In this document: piece by piece, positions 27,307-37,566 of the stretch
Position numbering within the stretch: the stretch's first letter is position 1
How the letters are laid out: the number at the start of each line of letters is the position of its first letter
Assembly (NCBI RefSeq): GCF_000242455.2
Contig: NC_019892.1
Coordinates: forward strand, 930,001-994,000
Origin: Singulisphaera acidiphila DSM 18658
Lineage (GTDB): Bacteria > Planctomycetota > Planctomycetia > Isosphaerales > Isosphaeraceae
Reading direction: 5' to 3'
Length of the DNA: 64,000 bases
Program-made: the position numbers and the translations under genes
The notes under the pieces: model-generated
Databases searched by the model: none
The model's input: the letters and a program-made list of their open reading frames with translations, nothing else
Told to the model about the DNA's origin: nothing

Positions 27307-28443
27307 TCACCAAGCCCGGTCGAGCAACGCTTCCATGTCGGTTTGGCTACAGGGGCGGGGGTTCGTTTTGTGACAGTGGTCGAGCATGGCCAGGCGGGCG
27401 TACTCGGCGATCCGGTCGTGACGGAGGCCGGGCAGGTCACGGAGTCGCCGCGGCAGGGGGAGTCGGATCAGGACCAGTTCGGTCAGCGTGATCAAGTGCT
27501 CGGGGCCCTCGCCGCTCCGCCCCAGGCCCAGTCGGGCCGCAAGGTCGGCCAGGCGGGGGGTGGCGGCTTCGCGGTTGAATCGCAAGGCATGAGGGAGCAG
27601 GATCGCGTTGAGCGTCCCATGATGCACCCTCCCCTCCGATCCCAGGGCGTGCGAGAGCGAGTGGATTACGCCGAGCCCCTTCGTGAAGCTGATCCCGCCG
27701 AGGAGTGCCCCCATCATCAACGATTCGCGGGCCGCCTCGTCCGTTCCATTGCGGGCGGCGGCCTCGAGGCCTCGTGAGATATGGCGCAGGCCTTCGAGCG
27801 CAATCCCATCGCAGATAGGATGATACGTGGTGGAGAGGTAGCTTTCAATGCAGTGCGTGAAGGCGTCCATGCCGGTTCCGGCCGTCAGGGCAGGCGGCAA
27901 GTCGCGGGTCAGTTCCGGATCGCAGAGCGCGACGCTTGGCAATAAGTGAGGGCTGAGGGCGATGGTCTTGCGCCCGGTCTGGGGAAGCTGGATCAGGGTC
28001 CCCCGCCCTGCCTCGGTGCCGGTCCCGGCGGTGGTTGGGATCGCGGCCATCGGGGGGAGGTTCGGGGTGATCCGTTCGAGCCCGCCGGCTGTCAGGTCGT
28101 AGTCGGCCAGGCGGCCCGGGTGCGTGACCATGAGGCGGACGGCCTTCGCCGCGTCGATCGGGCTCCCTCCGCCCAGGCCGATCAGTCCGTCGCACTCTTG
28201 TGCGTGGTAGCGGTCCACGCCGGCCAGCACGTCGGCCTCGGTCGGGTTGGCCTGAACTCCATCGAAGACGACTGGATCGTCCAACCCCGAAAGCACGTCG
28301 TCCACTAACCCCGTCGTTCGCAAGCCGGGGTCGGTGACGACTAACGGCCGGCGAACGCCAAGACGGGCCAACTCTTCGGTCAGCAACCTCCGCGCACCTG
28401 TTCCAAAGAGGATTCGGTTGGGAAAGGTGAATGTCGCGGGCAT
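27307..28443 (-). CDS. Iron-containing (type III) alcohol dehydrogenase
   Basis: A 378-residue NAD(P)-dependent dehydrogenase. It has FPNRILFGTGA at the N-terminus, the GGGSPIDAAKAV nucleotide-binding motif, IPTTAGTGTEAGRG, and metal-ligand region residues in CDPELT, DAFTHCIESYLS, IHSLSHALGSEGRVHHG and DHCHKTNPRPCS. The family oxidises primary or secondary alcohols or reduces aldehydes; the substrate is not inferable. ATG 28443 is chosen because GGAG precedes it; ATG 28476 adds 11 residues without a site. It stands alone. Confidence 0.9.
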   Translation of the reverse strand: MPATFTFPNRILFGTGARRLLTEELARLGVRRPLVVTDPGLRTTGLVDDVLSGLDDPVVFDGVQANPTEADVLAGVDRYHAQECDGLIGLGGGSPIDAAKAVRLMVTHPGRLADYDLTAGGLERITPNLPPMAAIPTTAGTGTEAGRGTLIQLPQTGRKTIALSPHLLPSVALCDPELTRDLPPALTAGTGMDAFTHCIESYLSTTYHPICDGIALEGLRHISRGLEAAARNGTDEAARESLMMGALLGGISFTKGLGVIHSLSHALGSEGRVHHGTLNAILLPHALRFNREAATPRLADLAARLGLGRSGEGPEHLITLTELVLIRLPLPRRLRDLPGLRHDRIAEYARLAMLDHCHKTNPRPCSQTDMEALLDRAW

Positions 28444-28646
28444 CGCGGCTCCGTCGCAGGCGGCTTGGCTTTGCATCGATTCAAGGCTGACTGCGCGGAG
28501 GATTGAACCCGAATCACACCACGGAAAACGAGATCGATTTCAGTGCAAATTTTAAGTGACAATAAAATTGCATGAAATCAATTCTTTTTGCTGTTCTTCA
28601 GAACTCTTCGCTCTGAGTTCTCCGGGGCATTCCGTGCTTAAATTCC

Positions 28647-28967
28647 TCAGAGCTGCGCGAGCAAGCCATCCATTTCGCTTGCCGCGTGCCAGTCGCCCCG
28701 CGTTTTGGCTTTCTCGATCCCCAGTCGTAGCGTCTCGGCGGCGCGGGCAGACTCGCCCGACTCCATCAAGGATTGGCCGAGTTGCTGATAGGCCGCGACC
28801 TGATCTTCGGGGTGGTCGGCGATCAATGCGAGCAAACGCTGACGCCCTTCTTCGACGTCTCCCTCACGCAGGCACTGCAAGGCGAGGCCGTATCGCAAAA
28901 ACGTGTCGGTCGGATCCTCGGCGAGGCTCTGCTCCAGAGCCACTCGACGCGATGATTTTTCCGCCAT
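28647..28967 (-). CDS. Small TPR-type protein
   Basis: A 106-residue helical protein. It begins AEKSSRRVALEQSLAEDP and contains two to three tetratricopeptide-like units (FLRYGLALQCLREGDVEEG, VAAYQQLGQSLMESGESARA). It should be a protein-interaction module. ATG 28967 is preceded by GAGGGGG; the longer frame to 29069 has no supporting site. No partner can be named. The gene is divergent from the HtrA gene. Confidence 0.75.
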   Translation of the reverse strand: MAEKSSRRVALEQSLAEDPTDTFLRYGLALQCLREGDVEEGRQRLLALIADHPEDQVAAYQQLGQSLMESGESARAAETLRLGIEKAKTRGDWHAASEMDGLLAQL

Positions 28968-29460
28968 TAAACCCCCTCGAACCTGGCCTGCCCTCAGCGC
29001 GCCTGTCGTGCCGAACGACCCGCTCAAGCCTAACGGTCCTCCCGGCCCACTGTCAACCAACGAGGACACGTTCCTTGCCGGTCGTTTTTACCTGATCCTT
29101 CCCTCTTGTGAGGGCGAAGCGGTGAGAGCGCGGAACCTCAACCCTGTCACGCGTCAAATCGACTACGATTCCCTGACCTGATCGTTTTAGATTTCCTAGG
29201 TTCACAATGAAATGGGCTTGATTGTGGGGAATGATAAGATGGGAAAAATTTGCCGAAAATTAAGATAGATAGGGAAGCTAGGCTAAATCTGGTCGTCTGC
29301 ACTCAAGCTGGGTCTTCGGGTAACCCGATCCAAAGCAAGTCGGAAGCCTGGTATCGAGCGGGTCTGAGATCCTGTCGGTCGTTAGCGAGGCTTCCGGATC
29401 GATACGAACGAGGATCCTCGGCTCGAGCTGGGCCGTCGACCTGGCCCTGTTATTCCCAAA
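28968..29460. other. Divergent intergenic region between TPR and HtrA genes
   Basis: About 490 bp with no supportable gene. The part 29180-29290 is AT-rich (GATTGTGGGGAATGATAAGA and following) and is the most likely promoter area for the HtrA gene. No repeat seen. Confidence 0.45.
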
Positions 29461-30876
29461 GTGGGGACCACCACCGTGCCACTGCTCTTGAAGCGACGCG
29501 GACCGGAGCGAGTCTGGAGTTTAGCGCTCTTAGGTCTGACGGTCCTAATGTGGCCAGCGCCTCGTCCGGCCTGTGCTTCCTCGCGCCGGACCCCCGTGGT
29601 CGAGGCGGTTCAGAAAGTTCAGCCGAGCGTTGTAAGTATCTCGAGCGAGAAGAAGGCTTCGTCGTCGAGTCGCTGGCCGTTCACGGCGGAAGAGAATCAG
29701 CGCCCCAGGGTGAGCGGGATGGGGACCGGGGTCATTGTTGACGGCCACGGCTACATCCTGACCAACCATCACGTCGTGGATAAAGTGCAGGGCATTGAGG
29801 TCCACCTTGCGGACGGGACGAACTACCCGGGGCATGTGGTTCAGCATGACGAGGCGATGGACCTGGCGATGGTCAAGATCGATGCCAACCGCCCTTTGCC
29901 CGCCATCACTCTCGGCTCGTCGGCCGACCTTCTGGTTGGGGAGGACGTCATCACGATCGGCAACGCGTTCGGCTATGAGAACACCGTCTCGGTGGGAATC
30001 ATCAGCGCTCTGAACCGCAACGTGACGCTGTCCGACGAGCAGGTTTACCGCAACCTGATTCAGACCGACGCTTGCATCAACCCGGGGAACTCGGGGGGGG
30101 CGTTGGTCAATATCGACGGCGAGCTGATCGGGATCAACGTCGCGGTTCGAGCGGGAGCCCAAGGGATTGGTTTTGCCCTGCCGATCGACGACGTGAAGCG
30201 GGTGGCGGCCGAGATGCTCAGCACGCGCCGGCTTGCCTCAACCTGGCACGGCTTGGTGGCCGACGAAACGCGGAACAGCGCGGTGCGCAAGGTCGAGCTG
30301 GTCGACGTGCAGCCGAACAGTCCGGCGGCGGCGGCGGGCTTCCTGGCGGGCGACCAGGTCATTCGCGTGGGCGAGCTTGATGTGCATACTCCGCTTGACA
30401 TCGAGCGCGGCCTGCTCGACTTCCGTGCCGGTCAGCAAGCCTCGATCCGGATCCGCCGCAAGGGGCAGGACCAAACGGTTGCGATTGGGCTTCAGCCCCT
30501 GCCCCGCGCCTCGGCTCCCGTCGAAGCCGGCGAGCAGGTGTGGAGGACGCTTGGCCTGAAGACCACCCCGGTCACGCCCGAGTACGTCGTGGCCGCCTCG
30601 CCCAAGCTTCGCGGCGGCCTCTTCGTTCAGGCGGTCTCGCCCGGTAGCCCGGGCGCTCAGGCGCAGATCCAGAAGGGGGACATCCTGGTCGGCGTCAACG
30701 TCGGCGAACGGCACTGGGAGACGATCCGCCCCGACAACATTCTCTTCATCCTGCGCCAGCCCGAGGTCACCCAGTCCCAACTGCTCCAGTTCTACATCGT
30801 CCGTCGCAATGGCCTTCAACGCCACTCCATGAGCATCGCCGAGGTGGCCACCACCCGCCAAACGTTAAGCCGTTAA
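29461..30876 (+). CDS. HtrA/DegP-family secreted serine protease with two PDZ domains
   Basis: A 471-residue protein with a signal peptide (VWSLALLGLTVLMWPAPRPACA), then a trypsin-like domain with the triad His in TNHHVVDKV, Asp in DEAMDLAMVKI and Ser in NPGNSGGALVN. Two PDZ domains follow (about 255-335 with PNSPAAAAGFLAGDQVI, and about 375-455 with GSPGAQAQIQKGDILVGV). It should degrade or refold misfolded envelope proteins. The start is GTG 29461; GTG 29476 is an alternative. Hairpins after its stop (30889-30980) may end the transcript. Confidence 0.93.
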   Translation: MGTTTVPLLLKRRGPERVWSLALLGLTVLMWPAPRPACASSRRTPVVEAVQKVQPSVVSISSEKKASSSSRWPFTAEENQRPRVSGMGTGVIVDGHGYILTNHHVVDKVQGIEVHLADGTNYPGHVVQHDEAMDLAMVKIDANRPLPAITLGSSADLLVGEDVITIGNAFGYENTVSVGIISALNRNVTLSDEQVYRNLIQTDACINPGNSGGALVNIDGELIGINVAVRAGAQGIGFALPIDDVKRVAAEMLSTRRLASTWHGLVADETRNSAVRKVELVDVQPNSPAAAAGFLAGDQVIRVGELDVHTPLDIERGLLDFRAGQQASIRIRRKGQDQTVAIGLQPLPRASAPVEAGEQVWRTLGLKTTPVTPEYVVAASPKLRGGLFVQAVSPGSPGAQAQIQKGDILVGVNVGERHWETIRPDNILFILRQPEVTQSQLLQFYIVRRNGLQRHSMSIAEVATTRQTLSR

Positions 30877-30888
30877 CCGTTCGTACAG

Positions 30889-30913
30889 AGCCGGAGGTGC
30901 CATGCCTCCGGCT
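30889..30913. terminator. Hairpin after the HtrA gene
   Basis: AGCCGGAGG pairs with CCTCCGGCT over 9 bp with a 7-nt loop, 12 bp after the stop codon. No T-run follows, so termination strength is doubtful. Confidence 0.4.
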
Positions 30914-30946
30914 GCTCTGTCGCTCGATTTCTGACGGACGACACGC

Positions 30947-30980
30947 AGGCCGCCCATGCGACTCTTCGCCTGGGCGGCCT
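30947..30980. terminator. Second hairpin after the HtrA gene
   Basis: AGGCCGCCCA (30947-30956) pairs perfectly with TGGGCGGCCT (30971-30980) with a 14-nt loop, followed by TCTCGTTGG. It could act with the preceding hairpin as a terminator. Confidence 0.45.
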
Positions 30981-31043
30981 TCTCGTTGGGATCTCTTCCA
31001 GGCGAACGGAGAGCGGATTGCTCTCTTGTCTCGCCTGGTTCTT

Positions 31044-31398
31044 TTCGCTCGCCCGTAAGGCGAGTGGGAGCATCAGTTCCCTGTCTTGGTTCATTGTTCA
31101 GGTGAGTGTCTGTCTCGGAAGGCCAGGCTGCACCGGGAAATGAAGGACGTTCGGGTGCGACGGGCTCCGTACTCGGAACCCGTGCACCCCAGGCCAAGGC
31201 GTTCCCGCATAGAGTCCGAGTACGGAACCGCAGGGCACCCGGAAGATTAGCAAACACTCCGGTGCGATTCGCCTTCCGGGACAGACTTTGAGTGAGCGGA
31301 GAGCGGATCGCTCCCAGTCTTCGGGGCGATTCGCACGCCAATTCCCAAGACAAGGGAGCGATCCGCCCCCCTCTCCGCTCGCCTTACGGGCGAGCGAA
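31044..31398. repeat. Composite inverted-repeat block surrounding the dispersed repeat
   Basis: A 21-bp sequence at 31044-31064 (TTCGCTCGCCCGTAAGGCGAG) recurs as a perfect reverse complement at 31378-31398. Related GC-rich palindromic motifs (GAGAGCGGATTGCTCTC near 31010, GAGAGCGGATCGCTCCC near 31300, GGGAGCGATCCGCCCCCC near 31355) lie just inside. The dispersed repeat copy 2 is nested between the arms. It looks like an intergenic repeat cluster of the REP/MITE kind. Confidence 0.7.
31105..31286. repeat. Dispersed palindromic repeat (copy 2, uninterrupted), MITE-like
   Basis: About 180 bp with near-perfect 16-bp terminal inverted repeats: GTCTGTCTCGGAAGGC (31108-31123) versus GCCTTCCGGGACAGAC (31271-31286), one mismatch. 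The inner part (31105-31240) is homologous to copy 1 at 3883-5428 and holds the intact target TCCGTACTCGGAACCC where copy 1 carries the IS. There is no coding capacity, so it would need a transposase in trans. Confidence 0.75.
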
Positions 31399-31475
31399 TC
31401 TGTTTGAGGGGAGCAAAAGCGGACTCGCCCCGCCTATTTGTCCGGGCCCCATGTTCCGTCGGGAGACCTGGGACG

Positions 31476-32333
31476 TTATTGGTGGCCCGTTTTTACGGTC
31501 TTTGCCCGAGCGTTCGCCGGATCCTCGGCTCCGTTTTGCACGCTGACGGGTTCGGTGGGGACGAGGAGCGAGGCCGTTTGGTCCGCCATCGAATTTTCCT
31601 CGCGTTCATGGCTCTTCACCAGACGGCGAACGTACCAGACGAGAAAGAGCGAAATCGCGCAGGGAACCGCGAAACCCTCGTACGTCAACTCCGTGAAGAC
31701 CAGAGCGGCGATGAGCGACCCGCTTGAGAAGGCGACGATGATTTTGACTCTCAGCCAGTTCATGGCCGTGAGTTGACCTCGTTCCGGGGCACCGTGCTGA
31801 AGGGTAAAGATCTTTGAGATGTTGATGCCGATATCCGTGATCGGCCCCGTCAGGTGGGTGGTGCGAACCTGCCCTTTCGTCGCGCCGGAGAAAAGGCCGT
31901 TTTGGAGGCCGCAGGCGAAGCAAAGGATGAAGAGCAAAAGGAAGTCACGCTGGAGGACCAGAGGTTCCCCAAACGTGCCCAAATACTCCGAGAATTCACC
32001 GAGGTAAATAATCAGATTCAAGACGGCCAGCGTGATGATCCCGCCTTCGATGTTCGGCGACTTGCCGAGGATCATCCTCCGATCAACGAGCCAGCCGGCA
32101 ACGATCGCCCCCGCCAGAAAGAAGAGAGGCCCCAGAGCCATCTCAAAGGCGCCCAGGTATTGCTTCTGGGCGAGGGCAACGCCAACGTACGTGCCGTATC
32201 CTGTGATGTGGGAAACAAAGCGGTGGACCGCCAGATAGCCGCCCGCGTTCATGAAACCGCTCTGGAAGGCCAGGATCAACCAGAGAACCTGATTTCGCGG
32301 GGCCACCACGTTTTTGAAAACATCCATATTCAT
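31476..32333 (-). CDS. DUF1275 (YoaK) family membrane protein
   Basis: A 285-residue polytopic protein with about six hydrophobic segments. The N-terminal motif VLWLILAFQSGFMNAGGYLA and SHITGYGTYVGVALA, and the central FACGLQNGLFSGATKGQVRTTHLTG, are family signatures (SGNxT-like region). The function of YoaK proteins is unknown. The C-terminal tail (about 35 residues after EREENS) is polar. ATG 32333 is preferred over GTG 32381. It is isolated. Confidence 0.85.
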   Translation of the reverse strand: MNMDVFKNVVAPRNQVLWLILAFQSGFMNAGGYLAVHRFVSHITGYGTYVGVALAQKQYLGAFEMALGPLFFLAGAIVAGWLVDRRMILGKSPNIEGGIITLAVLNLIIYLGEFSEYLGTFGEPLVLQRDFLLLFILCFACGLQNGLFSGATKGQVRTTHLTGPITDIGINISKIFTLQHGAPERGQLTAMNWLRVKIIVAFSSGSLIAALVFTELTYEGFAVPCAISLFLVWYVRRLVKSHEREENSMADQTASLLVPTEPVSVQNGAEDPANARAKTVKTGHQ

Positions 32334-33044
32334 TCGGCAATCAAACCGCCTCGAGCTGGGCCGCTGTCCATTGTCAATCACATCATCCAGCGGATCAGTC
32401 GTCCGTCACGCACATTTTTTTTGGTGGAGTCATCTTTGTTGAAAAATCAGTAAATCAGCATGATTAGGGCTTGTCAAGATGATAGGGGGTTTGAGCGTGA
32501 CGGACGACCAGGTCCACCGTTACGAATGGGTCGGTAAACCGACCTCGTGTTGGATTAACCTCCGTTGCCGATAGGCTATCGTTCGACGTTTCCCAGAGCG
32601 GGCCACCTTGTGACGACAACTCCGTCCGGTTCAGATGACCGTGAACAGGCCGAAAACCAAGATGTTTCCGCGTTCGTTGGCGATGCCAGGGCCTGAGGGC
32701 GAGCGTGCCGCATTCCAACGACTCGCGCTCTCCTGACCTCAACCTGCGTTGTCAGACTCGCGACGACCTGACGATCCGTCGTCGTGAATGATCCTTGACT
32801 CATCGCACACCCATTGTATCAAGAGCCACGCGAGGGGGGGCTCTCGGAAGTTTGGTGCTCCCGAGAATCGCGTGGCTCCATCACTTGAAAGCAAGGGACA
32901 TACCATGGAACGAAGGAATCCGTGATTGCGGGTTGTGGATTTCGTAACCCCTGGATTGAGCGTGACTTATCGTGCGCTTGCGAATTCGCTCCAACCGCAA
33001 CGGCGACGCGGTTGGAGCCGAATGGATCCGTGAGGGGAGTGCAA
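32334..33044. other. Intergenic region with one long hairpin
   Basis: About 710 bp between the DUF1275 start and the stop of the sigma-54 response regulator. No reading frame has recognisable content. The only clear structure is the inverted repeat at 32823-32878. The stretch 32400-32470 is AT-rich and probably carries the DUF1275 promoter. Confidence 0.5.
32823..32878. terminator. Long hairpin downstream of the sigma-54 regulator gene
   Basis: GAGCCACGCGA (32823-32833) pairs perfectly with TCGCGTGGCTC (32868-32878), with further partial pairing inside (CTCGG/CCGAG). It lies 167 bp beyond the stop of the minus-strand regulator. It may be a transcription end or a structured RNA; there is no T-run on either side. 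Confidence 0.4.
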
Positions 33045-34514
<1,470 letters not shown>

Positions 34515-34567
34515 ATTTGCTCCGTCAGGTCCGGTCGTTCTTGTCCATCATACCGGATTTGTCCGGT

Positions 34568-36166
34568 TTAGTTCGGTTCGGCCGGTGTGGGACTGGTTCC
34601 CACGAAGGGAAGGCGCACGGTGAAGACGGCTCCCCCCTCTGGCCGGTCGGCAGCGGTGATCCGGCCACCGTGGGCTTCGACGATCCGCTTGCAGATCGAG
34701 AGCCCCAGCCCGAGGCCGGTCTCTTTCGTGCTCACGAACGGTTCGAAGATCCGGTCGCCCAGGTCGGCCGGTAATCCGCACCCACTGTCGAGAACCTGGA
34801 TCGAGAGCCAGCGCATAGTCCCTTTACCAACGACGGCCGGACTACCGGCTCGCCCCCCCTCTTCCGGGCCCTGGTTGTCGATGTCGTGCACGATCCGGGT
34901 CTGAATTGTGCCACCTTCCGGCGTGGCGTCCATGGCGTTGATCAGGAGGTTGAGCAGCACCTGGCGGAGATGGCCGATGTCCGCCTCGATGATGGTTGGT
35001 GCCTCGGGCAGGTCGTACGAGATCGCGATGGACTTGAGGGCCGCCTGCGTGGCGACAAGGCCGAGGATTTGTTCCAGAACGGGGCTCAACGCGAAGACCC
35101 GTTTTTCGACCTCCGGCGGTTTCGCGAAGTTCAAGAACCCTTGAATCGAATGTTCCAGCCGGGTGATTTCTTCGAGCAGGACCTCCAGCGATCGGCCTCG
35201 TAAACCGGCCTCGTCGCCTCGCTCGGTGGCCGATTGGACCAGGATTTTCATGGATGTCAGCGGGTTGCGGAGTTCGTGCGCGAGGCCGGCCGCCATCTGG
35301 CCGAGGGCCGCGAACTGTTCGCCGCGAAGCACCTCGCGCCGGCTCACTTCCAGCCGCGCCACGACCGTACCGATCTCGTTGGCCATCTCCCGCAAGACGG
35401 CTTCGAGGCTGTCGATATCCCAGGCGGGCGACAACGTGATCGGGCCGACCACCTCGTTGAGCTTGCCCGCCGCGTCCCGAATGGGGATGCTGAGCTGGGC
35501 GATCGAGCGGCTGATCCCACGCGCGATCCCGAAACCGGCCAGCAGGCCGGCAATCGCCCCACAGGTTCCCAGCAGGAGCAGCACCACGGCCACTCGGCTT
35601 GGCATTGCCTGGTTCTGGGCGCTGGCGGTCTCTACCTCTTCCTCCATGGCATCGAGATATTCTTGAGATTTGCTGAGAATTTGCGAGTTGAAGTGTCGTG
35701 CGAATGCGTCACGAGTGGATTCATCCGCAACTTCGGCTTCTTTTCCCTTTCTCTGCTCGGTCAGGATTCCCCAGAAGTGATCGAGCCCGGATCGGACCTG
35801 AGTCAGCAGAGATTGCTCTTCACTCGTCGTCGTCAGCCGGTCGGCCTCGCCCAGCCACCGGTCGATCTCGCCACGATGGGACGGAATCGGGTTGAGGTGT
35901 CGACGATCACCTGTAAGCAGGAACTGATCGACATGGGTCTCGATCTGGCTGATCGTGATCACAAGCTCTTCGGCCGCGCGGATGCCGGAGACGTCACGCG
36001 TCAGCAAATCCGTGGTGTCCTGCTGGAGCCGATGCACGTGGTATGCGGCCACGGATCCAACGGCCATCAACAAAAGACTTACCATCACCACGGGCGCGAT
36101 CAGTCTGGCCAAGACCCGCTTGGCCAGACGCGGGGAACCCGTTTGACTCGTCAGGGGTCGATTCAA
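34568..36166 (-). CDS. Membrane sensor histidine kinase, partner of the sigma-54 regulator
   Basis: About 532 residues from TTG 36166. TM1 contains LIAPVVMVSLLLMAVGSVAA; a periplasmic helical sensor of about 150 residues follows (ISQIETHVDQFLLTGDRRHL, a CHASE3-like four-helix pattern), then TM2 (VAVVLLLLGTCGAIAGLLAG) and a HAMP-like segment. HisKA has LGQMAAGLAHELRNPLTSMK and HATPase has NAMDATPEGG, DSGCGLP and GLGLGLSICKRI. The frame continues far upstream, but that part is a shadow of the OsmC/ModE genes. It phosphorylates the regulator 53 bp downstream. Confidence 0.88.
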   Translation of the reverse strand: MNRPLTSQTGSPRLAKRVLARLIAPVVMVSLLLMAVGSVAAYHVHRLQQDTTDLLTRDVSGIRAAEELVITISQIETHVDQFLLTGDRRHLNPIPSHRGEIDRWLGEADRLTTTSEEQSLLTQVRSGLDHFWGILTEQRKGKEAEVADESTRDAFARHFNSQILSKSQEYLDAMEEEVETASAQNQAMPSRVAVVLLLLGTCGAIAGLLAGFGIARGISRSIAQLSIPIRDAAGKLNEVVGPITLSPAWDIDSLEAVLREMANEIGTVVARLEVSRREVLRGEQFAALGQMAAGLAHELRNPLTSMKILVQSATERGDEAGLRGRSLEVLLEEITRLEHSIQGFLNFAKPPEVEKRVFALSPVLEQILGLVATQAALKSIAISYDLPEAPTIIEADIGHLRQVLLNLLINAMDATPEGGTIQTRIVHDIDNQGPEEGGRAGSPAVVGKGTMRWLSIQVLDSGCGLPADLGDRIFEPFVSTKETGLGLGLSICKRIVEAHGGRITAADRPEGGAVFTVRLPFVGTSPTPAEPN

Positions 36167-36315
36167 CGTCGCTTGATTCCTCGGTAGGGAGCGAAATCCG
36201 TAGCCCGGCCGTATTTTCTTCGGGCCGCTGCCCACCTGACACTTTCGCGTCACATGACGCGGGTGACCGGTAGGCCACCCATGTTCTTGGGGCTGTCGCG
36301 GAGCTTGCCGGGAGC

Positions 36316-36741
36316 TCAACTCTCCAGGGTCGCCTCCAGGGTGATCTTGGTGTTCAGAAGCTTGGATACTGGGCAACCGGCCTTCGCTTTGCCGGCGAGT
36401 TTCTCGAACTTTGCCTGGTCGGCGCCGGGGATCTTGGCTTTCAAGGTGAGATGGACGGCCGTGATGGCGAAGCCGTCGGGGACCTGCTCCAAGGTGACTT
36501 CGGCCGTGGTCTCCATGCGTTCGGCCGTGAGCTGCGCTTCGCCGAGAATCAGCGAGAGCGCCATCGTGAAGCAGCCGGCGTGGGCGGCGCCGATCAGTTC
36601 CTCGGGATTGGTGCCGGGTTTGCCCTCGAAGCGACTGCTGAAGCCGTACGGATAGTCCTTGAGAGCACCGCTCCGGGTCGAGATGGTGCCTTTGCCGTCC
36701 TTGATCCCGCCTTGCCAGGCGGCTGATCCATGGGTCTTCAT
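36316..36741 (-). CDS. osmC: OsmC/Ohr-family peroxiredoxin
   Basis: A 141-residue protein: MKTHGSAAWQGGIKDGKGTI, SRFEGKPGTNPEELIGAAHAGCFTMALS with the first redox Cys, and AKAGCPVSKLL with the second. It reduces organic hydroperoxides with a thiol partner. ATG 36741 is chosen because ACGGAG lies 8 nt upstream; the longer frame to 36882 lacks family similarity. Confidence 0.93.
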   Translation of the reverse strand: MKTHGSAAWQGGIKDGKGTISTRSGALKDYPYGFSSRFEGKPGTNPEELIGAAHAGCFTMALSLILGEAQLTAERMETTAEVTLEQVPDGFAITAVHLTLKAKIPGADQAKFEKLAGKAKAGCPVSKLLNTKITLEATLES

Positions 36742-36882
36742 GTTGAGTGCTCCGTAAGTGGGTGTCGGAACGGTTCGGAATGAAGGAGCTACGGCTGCCC
36801 GTGGTGCATACTCGTGGGTTCGGATCGTTTTGGGGGCGCTGGCCGTTCGGGCCACCGGTGTATTGGAGAGGTCGAGGATCAT

Positions 36883-37326
36883 TCAGGCGTCGACGGAAGG
36901 CGTTCGGTCCGGATTGAGCGCTGGGCTGTGCGGGGGCGGTGTCGGGCCTTGATCGGGCTCTGGCGGCGGCGCGAACTCGTCTTCCATGACCTGGAACATG
37001 CGATCTCGCATGGTGAGGAAGTCGGTGATGAGCCGTCGGGCGGACTCGGTCAGGCCGCTTCGATTCGAGCCTTGACCGCCGACCTGGGTCTCGACCAGGG
37101 GGTGGGCCAGGGCCTGCTCGGCGGCCTTGATCCGCCCCCAGATGTGGCGGTAGCTCTGGCCGAGCTCGCTGGCCGCCTGCTTGATCGACCCCGCGCGGTC
37201 GACGGCCTGGAGGATGGCGATCAGGCCGAAGCCAAAGCTGTATCCCCCTTCCGCTTCGAACCAGACCTTGACGCGAGGCCTGACCTGCACCTGGGGATCT
37301 GCTGTGGGTGTCTTTGAGGGTGCCAT
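36883..37326 (-). CDS. ModE-type winged HTH regulator without molybdate-binding domain
   Basis: About 147 residues. The centre is a LysR/ModE-like winged helix: VKVWFEAEGGYSFGFGLIAI, DRAGSIKQAASELGQSYRHIW, LVETQVGGQGSNRSGLTESARRLI. The C-terminus is a Pro-rich tail, so the Mop/TOBE ligand domain of full ModE is missing. Similar stand-alone proteins occur near molybdate, tungstate or formate-dehydrogenase genes, but none is seen here. Start ATG 37326. It lies 141 bp upstream of osmC on the same strand and could regulate it (weak inference). Confidence 0.8.
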   Translation of the reverse strand: MAPSKTPTADPQVQVRPRVKVWFEAEGGYSFGFGLIAILQAVDRAGSIKQAASELGQSYRHIWGRIKAAEQALAHPLVETQVGGQGSNRSGLTESARRLITDFLTMRDRMFQVMEDEFAPPPEPDQGPTPPPHSPALNPDRTPSVDA

Positions 37327-37566
37327 GCCCGATAGCGTATCCGAAAAGTGAGCGACTGGGGAAGGCCCGACGGGAGCTTCCGGGAACGACTTTTGCTCCA
37401 CCGTCCTCGTGCCGGGGCGACGTCCGTTCCATGTCCTATAAATAGTTGGCGGAATCCGGTTCAGGCCAGCTTACAATAGAGGTTGTAGCCTTTTAGAGCG
37501 ACTGATTCCGCCGATAAGTTTCGTACCCAATCGAACCCATCGTTTCCGGTCAGGAGCTACAGGATC

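Noticed and set aside
31105..31286. Reading frames across the dispersed repeat
   Set aside because: The palindromic repeat produces open frames on both strands, with no conserved product.
36310..37432. Upstream extension of the membrane histidine kinase frame to 37432
   Set aside because: This part overlaps the OsmC and ModE-type genes in another frame and has shadow composition; kinase similarity begins after 36166.
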